Positions 35,201 to 47,200 of a stretch of 64,000 nucleotides of DNA are shown piece by piece. Positions within the stretch are counted from its first letter, which is position 1. The number at the start of each line of letters is the position of its first letter. Under the pieces are notes generated by a model that ran no database searches, was not told where the DNA came from, and saw nothing but the letters and a program-made list of their open reading frames with translations. The position numbers and the translations under genes were made by a program. This DNA comes from Echinometra lucunter (Eukaryota > Echinodermata > Echinoidea > Camarodonta > Echinometridae): contig CM057162.1 of the NCBI GenBank assembly GCA_029962745.1, positions 7,695,080 through 7,759,079 on the forward strand, given 5' to 3'.

Positions 35201-38200
35201 TCTAATAACTTGTTTATTATGTCTGTGATTCAATAAAACATAATTTGGACACTCCGATCCGCTGCCACACAGCTACATTGTAGCTGCAACTTTCAACAAC
35301 GAGTGCATGCATGAAACGAAGATTGTGGTTGCGTGGGAGTATAGTATTACAGCTTGACGTGCGTAGCGGCGGCTAGACTTCCGGATGATCGTCCTACCGC
35401 GTTCCGCTGGATGATTGCTCTGTCGTTGTCCGAGAGAAAAAATGTCCCAAAATCAGATCAGGGGCACGTAGCGTTCCGATTTTCGTCCTACCGCAATTTC
35501 AGTGGTATTCTGCGGCAGAACAGCAGTGATAATAAAGTTGACGTCCTAAAACAGCCATAGAAAATACCAGAATAAATTATTACAAACATAGAAAATATAC
35601 TCAAATCTATCAGAAGTAATAGTAAAAAAGATAAATGAACAATTGCTTGAGAAGCAGAAGAAGGAAGGGAAAAGAGCACCGAGATAAAAGAGTGAAGAAT
35701 ATGAGAGAAGAGAGACAGAACTGCAGGCATTATACAATATACATGATATATGATTACTAAAGATCGAGATAATGTTTTTTAAGAAAAAGTTTGAAATTAC
35801 TTATCTGCTTGATACCTTGGGGTAAATTGTTCCATAGCAGTGAACCATCATAACATAAAGCACTCTTGTAATATTCTGTACGACATTTACCAATAACTTG
35901 ATCATGATAGCACTCTGTCTAGTGTTAATGTTATGAACTTTTGAAATTTCTTTAAATATATTTTGGAAATCTATATCATCACATGGAGATGAAAATAATT
36001 CTGATTGTATAATGTCTCGGCGAAACTCTTCAACATCTATAGCATGCAGTTTCCTAGTCTTGATCTGAAATTCCATTGGCGCAGGCTTAACAATGTACAA
36101 GGAACATGTAATTGCTACATGATGAGATGGAAGATAACTTGTAGAGTTGACAGGAATTTGTTGATGAGATGTCAAAAGTACGTCTATATGTTCAAAAGAA
36201 ATAAAGTCTGCATGAGATTCATAAAGTTTGACTTTGATTGTCTTATTCATGGAAATACCGACACCACCTCCAGCGCGTCCAAGATGGGGCTTGTGATGCC
36301 AATCATAGTTCTTGAGAACAGATGATAGTCATGCCATGGGGAAGTTATCGCGTTCATCGCCAGTAAACCAAGTCTCTGTCACTGCTGAAATGTCAATATG
36401 TTCATCGATGATAAGGTCACATAACATATGAGCCTTATTCTTCAAGGATCTGCCGTTCCATAGAGCAAATCTAACACAATCCTTGTTGACTGTAGCAGGC
36501 AAGGAGACCTGTTGCTCTTGTTGTTTTTGGCGACGTCGACACCTTCCACCTCTTCGACTCCGCCTTGTTCGTTGACGACATATTCCAAGTTGATTTATAG
36601 TTTACCAAAGGGGCCTTGTCACTCTGAGCTGTTTAGAATTGTGACTATAGAGTGTACCAATATCATATCTCATAATATTATTAGAGAGGATATTACTAGT
36701 ACTAGACATACTTCTTTCACAGGTAGACCTACAAATTTCAGTATGAGGATCATTATCAGCATTTGTAGGCCCAGGATAAGGTTGGATATCTCCACATTGA
36801 ATCAATTGTAATTGAAAGGTACACAAACAGGCATTTGTGGGATAATACAATATTCTTTTCCCAGCATATTTAACAATATAGGAAGAGTACTCATCATAGA
36901 GATGTGTGAACATATATAGGTTTACATGCACTTCAGTTCTATCTTGTGCATTAACTGTATAAGAAAATGAAGAAATCAGATATACAATCATGGATACACA
37001 GAACATGTATGCGAATATATGAATAAAGGCCATTATGCAATAGTGTTGCTGTTAGAAAGCAGGAGATTCACAAAATCAGAGAATGGCTCATTCAAAATAC
37101 TCTATTCATTCAAGGTAACACAGCTGGCTGAACACTGAATTGCATTCACAGAGTTGAATAGGCCTTGGACATGCACAACATAATACAGTAGTTACACCTC
37201 TCACTGCACATGAATAATAGAAACATTAGCTGTGTATGTGTGAGTGGGCTTAAGATGGCCACTGCTTCTACTTACAGTGAGAAGAAATTCAAAATGATGA
37301 AACCCGTCCAGTAGAATCAGTAAGAGATAATGATCAATCTGGTAACAAAATTAATGCTTAAAGTAAACTCAGTACACGAAAATCAACAGTAAAGAGGAGA
37401 GAGCTGGAGCAACTGTCACGCGCTCCAGAAGCTCCAGAGAGAGAGAAAAAAAAAAATTCTCACTGTGGAAGGACCTTATCAAACAGGATCCCACCCTCAT
37501 GTCATTCTTGTGTCTCGTTTTTTTTTAAAGGAGCTTTTCAGTTAAGGCCTCCAGCAGCAAGGAATTCTCACATCTGGGACGTGAAGATAGTCCTGAATTA
37601 CTTAAGAAAGCTGGCACCACCTAATTCGCTCAGCTTGAAATAGTTGTCTTTTAAGCTTGTTTTAATTATTGCACTGATTTCTGCTCAGCATGTGCAATCG
37701 ATTCATGACTTAAACCTTGACAACATGCTGCTCAAGGATAGCTCGGTGAACTTCTCCTTCACTACATTGCTCAAACAACGTAGCCTAGGCAATGCTAATA
37801 GTGAACTGAAGATGAAAGCTTACCCAGTTGATAGATGGCTATGTGTGATTCGTTATCTCAAGCAATATCTGCTTTGCAATAAATGCCTAAGAGGAGACGA
37901 GAAATATCTCTTTATTAGTTTACAGAAATCACACAAGTATGTCAGTAAGCAAATATATAAAAAGAGGGATTAAGAATTCATTGTCCTAATCAGGAATTGA
38001 CACTGACACTTACAGCCTCATTCAACTAGAGCTGTATCTACATCAGCTGCAGAGGTCTGTAATCCTAATTTCCGAGATTCTCAGTAAAGCAGGCTGGTCA
38101 AACGAATGTACTTTCAGGAAATTCTATCACAAGCCTCTAAGTACAGAAACAAAATGCTTCTCACAAGCTGTGTTAGGGGGTTAAACTTGAATATCAATGT

Positions 38201-41200
38201 CTTAAACTGAACACTTGTCACTCTTATGAGTCATCTTTATGTATCCTAGGACATTGCCGTAGAGCAAGAACTTTTGAATGGAAACACTTTAGTGCAGTTA
38301 CTTTACATTATGGGGAATTGATGCCCCATGTTTTAGTCACAATGAACTTCCTCTGAAGTCAGGTTACCATTTTCTGTATTTTTAACCCTTGTCTGTGGCT
38401 TGTGGGTTTTCCCAAAGCTAATTGGTTTCCTTGTTGATGGTGACCCATTCAAAGTTTTCATTGGTGAACAAATGTACGTACAGAGCTGCAAAATCTCATG
38501 TAATTTCTCACTGAAAAAATACGTAGTAAAATAGAAAGATTAAATGAGAACTTACCGTTTGAAAATTAATCATTATTTTAAGAGTTATTTTGCAGGGAGA
38601 GATTACATGCCAACCTTTCCCTCCCTTACTCTTAAACTTTTTGTAAGTTCTCATTAACCCGATCTTTCTCTTGCTTGAAACTGTAGGCACATTTGTACTG
38701 CAAAGATTGACCGGGCATGCGCATTACAGCTGTCATGTAATCTCTCCCTGCAAATTACTAAAATAATGATTAAATTTCAAACGGTAAGTTCTGTTATATT
38801 CAGCCTGTGACGTCACACACCTCAGCAGCGTTCGGAGAGCTTTTCAACTGTTACATGTATGTCGGGGCTGGATGTTTTAAAGTGTTGAAGTTTGATAATC
38901 TTTTCCAATCTAAGCTTCACGTATGCAATAATGAAAATCAAGTCGGTTTTTTTTAATGTATGAATATCACTTTAAGACCCCAGTTGCATTGATCTTCATT
39001 TGTTTTTTCTTTTCTTTTCTTTTCTTTTTTAAAGATGATGTAGCTGAATGTATGGTACTGCATACCAGTAAACAGTTACAGGAACAAGAAAAGGTTTGTG
39101 TTTATATGTTGCATGTTTCTGTATGGTATAAGAAGGATGGAAGTGCATACCCACTGATTAAAGTAGATCTTCCTTTACTTGTACTACTGTAGTATGAAAA
39201 GTTTACAATTTACCACAATAAATCAATGTATATCTACCTATTACCGGGAGTCTTTTGACTGCACAAGCCATTCAAGTACATATAAAGTCACAAATAGTGC
39301 ACCCCCATCCAGGACACTACCTTCCCCTGTGCAATTTGCTGGACATGCACACATTCATCCTCTCTCTTATTCACAGCCTCAAGGGACTGAAGCTAATAAT
39401 CTCTGCACCGCAAATTTTCAGAGTTTTTTTTTTCTCTCTCTTTTGTGCACTTTGGATCCCTTTTCTTATCCATTTCCCCTGTCCAAAATTGTTTTTATTA
39501 CATTTTTGATCAACTTCTATAAGTCATGTTATTTTATTAACTCTTTGTGTATATACCTGTAAATCCCCTGTGCATTGCATTATTTCAGTAGCGAACACTA
39601 ATCTGGGTTTGCAGGATCTCTGTTATTTTGAAGGGTATAACTTTTTACATGAAAGTTTTGAAGGTAAATGTTGTGTAGCAAAGTTGTTGATTTTTTTCTG
39701 TGGGTTTTCTCACTCATCCGGTGTGCTTTGTATGATACTCGCATTTCTAAACATACACCTCAGGCCTTGAAAATTTAATAAGATTTACAGTGATACCGAA
39801 ATCAATATAATTTCAACCAGAAGAAAATCCCATACAACAGAGAGAAAGATTACATAACGGCAAAAAACGCAACTCCGGCAGGGCACTGGTGCGAAAAAAA
39901 TGCAAAAGGAATTAAGAAGTAAATTTAGGTTGACATCTTTCATGCCAGCCCCATGTACTCACTTCAGTGCATGGCTTGGGCAGCTGTGCCCTAGGCCTGT
40001 CCACGCTTCATGTCCATAAGTTTGGACATGGTTGTTTGATGTTTGTTTTTCGTGTGCATCTCCCTGTGTTGGAGTATGATAGCTGTTCTCTCACCAGTGC
40101 TTGATACTTGATTTTATTTTATGTGTACTTTCTATGTGAGAATTTGTTTCACACTCTGCTTTGGCCTTTTTTGCCTGGTTGCCAAATTTGTTATTTAGTT
40201 TGTACTTCATAATTGTTTATATGTTAATTTATACAGGTCATTTGCGAGTTCCTTGAAAGATAAGATGTCAAGACCTTAGCGGCCTGTGGGCACATCATCT
40301 GGCAGCCCTTCTCTCCCTTCTCCTGAACTAACCCCAGTTAGCTCAGCAGAAACCCTTGTGTCGGCTACGCTTTCTAGCGAGACTAACATGTCATTATCGG
40401 AGAAGAAGGGCACCCTGAGCGATTGCTTGGAAAAGTTCTCCGCTTTACCGAGCACTTTTGTGCTGAGCAAGCTAGGGTGGACAACTTAGGTAATCAAAGC
40501 GTCTTTCCCATCTCCACTATCGCATACATCATAGGGACTCTGGGTCGTACGCTCACTAGTATGGTCTCAATGCCTTCCATCCTTCCTGGCTCCATTATTG
40601 CCTCCAGCATAGGGACTGCACGATTGACCTGTACTAGTCTGTTCCCGGACAGGGGCCCGTTTACTATTGCTGTTGATGTAGGGACTGTGAAACGGAAGCT
40701 TGCTGAGATTGCCATCTTCCATCTTCCGCCTACGGCATGGAGACTGCTGTGGAATAGCATATCAGCAACCCTCCCCACCTCCCCCTTGCCCCTCGGGCAT
40801 GGACCGCAGGTTGGTTAGGCATGGATGCTGTCTCTCAACAGCTGCTGGGCCCTGGTCACACTGAAGTCAGTTTTACAATACCACATCACCGACTTTCCGC
40901 TCAACTAGTGTGACCGGATCCAACGGGTTCTGTCATGCAAGCATTGTGTCCAAGTCCACACCCCAGTGCTCTCCTGCTGCTAGCGGCAGTTTGACTAGAT
41001 CACACTGTAATGCTATGAATGGAGTGAGTCCACACCCCTCTTTTGTGGGATGTTTGCTCCAGCTCCGCCAGGTTTTCCTGATTCTCTAAATCAGCTGAAG
41101 CCTTCTTTGCCAGGGAGCATGGTTTGGATGCAGCTGTGATCATGATACCCAGCAAGAAACCCAGAGGAAAGAAATCAAAGTAGGATTAGCCTTCTATTGA

Positions 41201-44200
41201 TCCCTCTTCACAAGCTGAGCTTCTGAATTTAGTGCAGACTTTCACCAAGCAAAGAGGATGGAATATTGATCCTCCCTATGTGACGGCATCAGAATCGAGC
41301 CCTCCCCAGTCAGTTGACATGTCAGACACTGTACACATTCCAAACCACAGGCACTGGGAACCGGAGCTGGTACCTGTACAAGTGATTGTCACCCCCCGTA
41401 TACCTTTCAGGTCATGGCTTCTGATGAAAAAGCTTTGCTCAAAAATATCTCAAGGATACTTTTCGCCAGGCCTAACCTGACCAGAACCTGTCTTCTCTGC
41501 TATATAGGCAGTAGGGTTCCCCTGCATTCCTATCACCAATGATTTTGTGGGGTAATATCCCAGGATGGTGTCACATAAGGAAGCTCCGGCATGAAGTTGG
41601 TCGGACTTATGCATTTCAACTGGACGATTTCCCTGACTTCTTCACTATCAAAGAATTATCCCTGGATATTCTGTTCATTGCTCAGCAGCTTAATGTGCCA
41701 ATGAAGTCTAGAGCCTACAAGTTGGCCAATAAACCTGGGGTTACCCTTTTGACTAAGGTCAGGACGGGTATGCGACTCTCCACGTATTTAGGCTCCTTGA
41801 TCAACTTCAGAGCAAGAGCAGAAGAGTTAGGGGTTTCAGAAGGTAGTAGCCCATTTTATACCTCCACCCACCAAAGGTGGGTGCTGGAGGCATAACTTCA
41901 AAGGCATTGATGGAACAACTACAAACTTGGCTCATGTAAGCATAGTGGAGGGACGATGATCTGTTTAGATTTTGGGGTCACAAGGTCAAAAGTCAAAGAT
42001 CATAGAGGTCATAATAGACACGATAGCTTAAGAACCAATTGGCAGATCAACTTCAAACTTGGCTCATGTATGTATATGGGAGGGACAATGATCTGATTAG
42101 ATTTTGAGGTCACAAGGTCAAAGGGCATAAAAATACAAATGGTTTGTTCTCGCGATAACTTAAGAACCATTTGATGGATCAGCTTCAAACTTGACTAATG
42201 TATGTGTATGGGAGGGACAATGGTCTGAGTAGATTTTTGGGTCACGAGGTCAAAGGTCATAGAGGTCATTATATGCATGAAAATGACACTTTCTTGTTAT
42301 AATCTAACCATTTGATGGATCAACTTCAAACCATAAGTCATGTATGCATATGAGAGGGACATTGATCTAATTAGAGGTGGGGGTCACAAGGTCAAAAGTC
42401 AAAGGTCATGGATGTCATTGTATGTGTGAAAATTGCTCGTTCTCGCAATTTAAGAATCATTTGACGGATCAAATTCAAATGTGGCTGGCACAATGTCATT
42501 TGAATAGAACCATTTTTTCCAGTTTTGTACTCTAAATGAATCCTAATACATACATTTCCCATAATTAAAAGGGAAATATTTCTGATCTGGCATAAATTTT
42601 TACCCCGTGTGGTCAAGGAATCATCTAGTATCAATGAGTTGCTCCTCATCTTGGCGGGGTTACAATGTACCCAGCTGTTAGCGTTTGCCATTGACATAAG
42701 AAAACACGGATGCGAGATGGCACTCACCTCCCTCGGGGTTCTCCAAAGAGACATGCCACTGCTTTTGCACGATGCCCTCTCCAAAGGAACTTTTCTTTGC
42801 GGAGGGCTTTTTGCACAGTTAATTCAGAAGGAAATTGAAGGGCAAAAGCAGGCAGAGAAGATAGTCAAGCAGTTTCTCCCCAACCATTTGGTTAAGACTG
42901 CTTTGAAGAAGTCTAAGAGCTTGGACCCTGCCCCCACGTGCCAACAGCGCCGGGTGACTGTCAGTATGATCCCTGTTGGTACTCTCACTAGTGTCCCCAC
43001 ATGGGCAACCAGGGAATGGTCGAGGTTCCCAAAGAGGCAGGGGGGCCTCAAGGTCATCGCCTAGGCTCCTGCAGGCGAAGTCCGAGTTTTGATGGCTTGC
43101 CCTGAGCTATGGTCAGCTGACTGATTGATATTTTTCTCCTAGAATGGGAAGGTATCACAAAGACGCCTATGTACTCTTCATAGTGCGGGGAGGCTTCTTC
43201 ACAGGTCTCTTGGAGCCCAAATGGTGTCATCCAGGGCCGTCCAATGCCTCTGTTCACCCCCTTTCTTCAACATATCTCGACAGAGATTACCATTCTCCTG
43301 GACAAAGGGGCTATAGAAAAAGTGAGAGATCACCATCATCTCTGTCTCTCCCCAGTTTTTGTTATCCCCAAGCACTCATGCCAAACTTTGCATGATTCTC
43401 AACATGAAGATGACAAGTTCATTCAGCCAGTTCATTTCAGAATTAAAGTGTCAGCCTTTGATCAGACAAGACAGACTGGCAATCTTGTTGGACCTCAAAG
43501 AATGCTTATTTCCACATACCTATCCACCCTCCTTTAGGGGATCTGCTAGGATTTGCCTTTCAGGATGAACCTGTCATATTTGCCCCACCCTTTGCTTTGA
43601 GTCCAGCCTCACATATTTTGACTCAAGCAGTAGCATTTTTTGCTGAGGGACGAAGCTCTCAGATTGTTCGTTTATGTAGACGATTTGGTTCTGGTAGTGA
43701 ACTTGGAATCTCTTCTAGCGGATCAGATTCAACTCTTAGTGCGTACAACACAAGATTTAGGGTTCCTGATCAAGTGGAATGGAACTGAATTGCCTCCTAC
43801 TTGCATGCCCATTCATCTGGTGGCAGAGATAGATATTCCCGTTCAGCTGGCTCGTCGCATTTGGGACAGAATACAGACTGTTGTTTTGTTCACCCAGTCT
43901 GTACAGGTAGCCCACAGAGTTAGAGCCATATGCTGGTTTCAGTTTGGGGGTTACGTAGCTAGTCTGGTGGATGTACTTCCAGACTGCATTATTCTCATGA
44001 TGCCCTTTCAAAGGCACCCGAGGTATTTTCCACCGGGCAGAGATGCTTTCATGGCTTGGATTCCGCTTTCGAGAGACATCAAACTCCTTCATGCCCGCTG
44101 AACAGACAGTGCACTCCTTTCTTAAGGCAAGCCTCTGCAAACCCTGCTGCCATTCCACCCACTTGGGTTGAGGCAGCCATTGTGCAGGCGAGATGGTTTC

Positions 44201-47200
44201 ATGGGACTGGTCCATCTGAGAGTCACCCCCACATAAATGTCCTGGAGATGCTGGCTGTCCTCTGTGACTCCATCACTTCAGGTCTCTTCTAATGGGGCGC
44301 CCAGTTTTCGTTTTATGGACAATGTCACTGTGGCTGCCCTAGGTCAACAGTCAAGGTTTTTCCTAAAGAGTCCCTCAACTCCCATGTTAGCTTCAACTCA
44401 GTAGACTATGGCCCAGCTGTGCATATCTAGCACTCCGCCAGGTAGAAATAATAATGGAATGGAAGGTTGCTTATTTGTGATTTACACTGGGAGAGTTTAT
44501 TCAGGATATCTGTGGATTGTGCTTTTACTTGAATAGATAAAAGTTTTCTTTGAAAGGATAGGTCAGGAGAATTCCAGGGCCCGTTGCGTAAAACTTACCA
44601 TTGGTCGAAACTTTGCCATTAATTTTAACTTCCATGCAAACCTTGAATTTGATTGGTAGTTGAGCAATGTTAAAATCATTATTTGCAAAATATTTATCAA
44701 CAATTTTCAACAATTTCTCATGTTGCATTCCGGACGTGTTCCTTCGCATTCGACATTCAGATAAGAGGCCAATTGCTCCGCGACAATTGCTCCGCCGACA
44801 ATCACTCCGCCAGCTATGATTGCCAAGTTGACAGATTGTTATGAAAGTTGATTGAAAATGTATTTGATTTCTCATTTGATATTAATATAAGATATTGCAG
44901 AAAGAGTATGTAATATTTTTCATATTTCCTTGATGTTACATTCTATCTCTGGTTATATTTCATAAAAACTATTTGCCAACAGATTGTATATATTACATTG
45001 TATATATGTCTTCAGCATTGCTTGTGCAAGGCCTTATACTGACATAGCGCCAACTAGTGTTCCATCCAAAACAGATTTTTCCACTGCAACATTTAATGAG
45101 AAAACATAGCAGATTTGAGGTGAAGGATCACCCAAGTTCCAGAGAATCCTGGAAACCTTGTTATTTATTTTAAGCTTAAAGGAGGCAAAGAGGTTAGTTT
45201 ATCATATGAAGTCTATATTTTGTGAAATGATATATGTTAAAAGTGAAAATTAGTTGAATTTTTTAGGTCTTAATCTAGCTACTGTGCATGTAGGTTACAT
45301 AACAATGCAAATTCATATGTGTGTAATATAAGGTTGTGTAGGCCAGAAATAAAGTCAAGTCTATATTAATAAGGTGAAAATATGATATTGTAATGGATAA
45401 GAGATTCATCTATATTACTTAAATTTGATATCATTATTTTATTGAAACAAGAAAATTCAGGTTTTGTTTTGGGAATTAATGACAAGCAAGGTCACACTAT
45501 GTAGTAACTGTAATTGTTGTGTATAAAATCAACATGTTAATTTCATTTTAACATCAAAAACACTTTCACAAGAAATGTTGAGTTTATTGCTTGAAGGAAG
45601 AGTGGATTATTATCAAATGATCATTTATGTATTAATGATAGGTTCACACTTAGGCCTATATATGCAGTGTATTTATGATGCTCTTTACATATGTTTTGTT
45701 GATACAGTTTTCACAGAGCTTTTGGAGCTTTTGGAGCTTTGGAGTTGGAGTTAAAAATGATGAACCGAAAAATGATATCAAGAATAAAGTTTTGAAGCTC
45801 CCGTAGAAGCTTTTGTCTTTTTTTGTATTTGCATGCCTCAAATGCTGTCACACAGATGTTCCAGAGATCCGAAATTTGCATAGCGTCATCTTCACGGTAA
45901 TTTTCCGGTTTTACTATTGCTCTAAACATTTTCCTGCCTAAAATGCTTGTATCATGGAATAAAGGCCAATCGGGGGCAGCTGGGGGGGGGGGGGGGGGGG
46001 GGGAAGAGATGACACCCAAACACAAGGAAGTCCACGGGGCTGCACGCCCCTGGTCATGCTGGTAAGGGTTCAGAGGGCAAGTCCTTGAGGTTTTATGGTT
46101 TTGGAAGCCTTTTTGAAATGAGCAATTTACAATATACAATAGTCTAAAAGGGAATGATAATTTGATAACTTAGCTATTTTTTTACAGATTTATTTTTCAA
46201 ATACCGGTATTGATCAATCAGAAAAGAAATTATACAGAATCGGGCAATAACTGTTTACACAAAGCAGCACTTCAAACGAGTTTCAATATCAAAACAGATA
46301 ATAATATGTATATCCATTTTGTAAACTTAAGATATCTTCAATCAAAGATCAGCAATAATCAAAAAAAAAAGAAGAAGATTTAAGTGCTTATTTTGACCAT
46401 GATTTGAACAACGGGTAATTGCCAATATAATTTTAGAAAGTGTTTTGTTACTATGCCCTTACTTTAAAAATTAAAAGAATAGCATTTTATCTGTTTTTTG
46501 CATATGAACTTTTATCTAGAGTGAAAAGAAAAAGAAGGTTTGTTAAACATTGAAATGAATTATCCACTTTCTGAAATGTACAGCTAATTTCACTGCCTAT
46601 GAAAATTTCACTTAAAATCTTTAATTGTTTATTTTTAAGCATCAAAAGTTCTTCCAAATTGTGAAATACCTAAGAATTTACATTTACAGCTTAACTTGGA
46701 ATTCACATTTTCTAGTATACAAATATACAATACCTTTCGAGGGTCTAGCAACAACTATGAGCTAAGCCTCGGGCGTAGTAAATTCGATATAAATTCGCCC
46801 TTGGGAAAGTCACTAGTTATGCCTCTGAATGCTTATAGTTTGCTAGAGCCAAGAAAGACATTGTATAATTGTTTTATATTCCTCATGAGAGTGCCACTAT
46901 TACAAAGAAACATAAGCCTGCATTGTTTTCTTGCTGTAGTAACGTTTTGATTCCACGCTCCATTGTAGAACTGCGAGAGAAGCAGGTCTAACATTTACAG
47001 TTCTATCTAACGTTAACGTTGGCTAGGCCGGGGCCTACTGTCGTCGTTATTCAGTCACCATCAAAATCTGCTTTTATTTCTTTACAGAATAATGAAACAC
47101 AGAAAGTCCGTACCTGACCTGTTTCTTCATGTTTTTGATGTCATTTTCTTCGTTGAATTTTAACAATTCTCCCACATGTAACAGTAAAAACGGTTATAAT

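Larger units (their letters stand above)
35540..37470 (-). mobile_element. internally deleted LINE with 2A-like motif
   Basis: Minus strand: 5' region (about 37470-37034), an ORF opening with a hydrophobic N-terminus and a 2A-like motif (37033-36602), endonuclease pieces (about 36480-35900), then directly the C-terminal tail [20 protein letters not shown] (about 35840-35770) and a 3' region. The reverse transcriptase core is missing, so a deletion joins endonuclease to tail near 35890-35940. Located in intron 4 of the TAZ-Roc gene, antisense. Confidence 0.8.
40240..44520 (+). mobile_element. DIRS-like (tyrosine-recombinase class) retrotransposon, decayed
   Basis: Plus strand: a gag-like region (about 40270-41870, 42610-43060), reverse transcriptase (about 43230-43960) and RNase H (about 44150-44420), all in several frames. 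RT and RNase H blocks match the DIRS1 clade rather than gypsy or LINE. The gag part is split by an AGGTCA repeat (about 41880-42600). A tyrosine recombinase of the same type lies upstream at 37.5-38.2 kb, not downstream as in a complete element. No terminal repeats were identified. In intron 5 of the TAZ-Roc gene, same strand. Confidence 0.8.
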
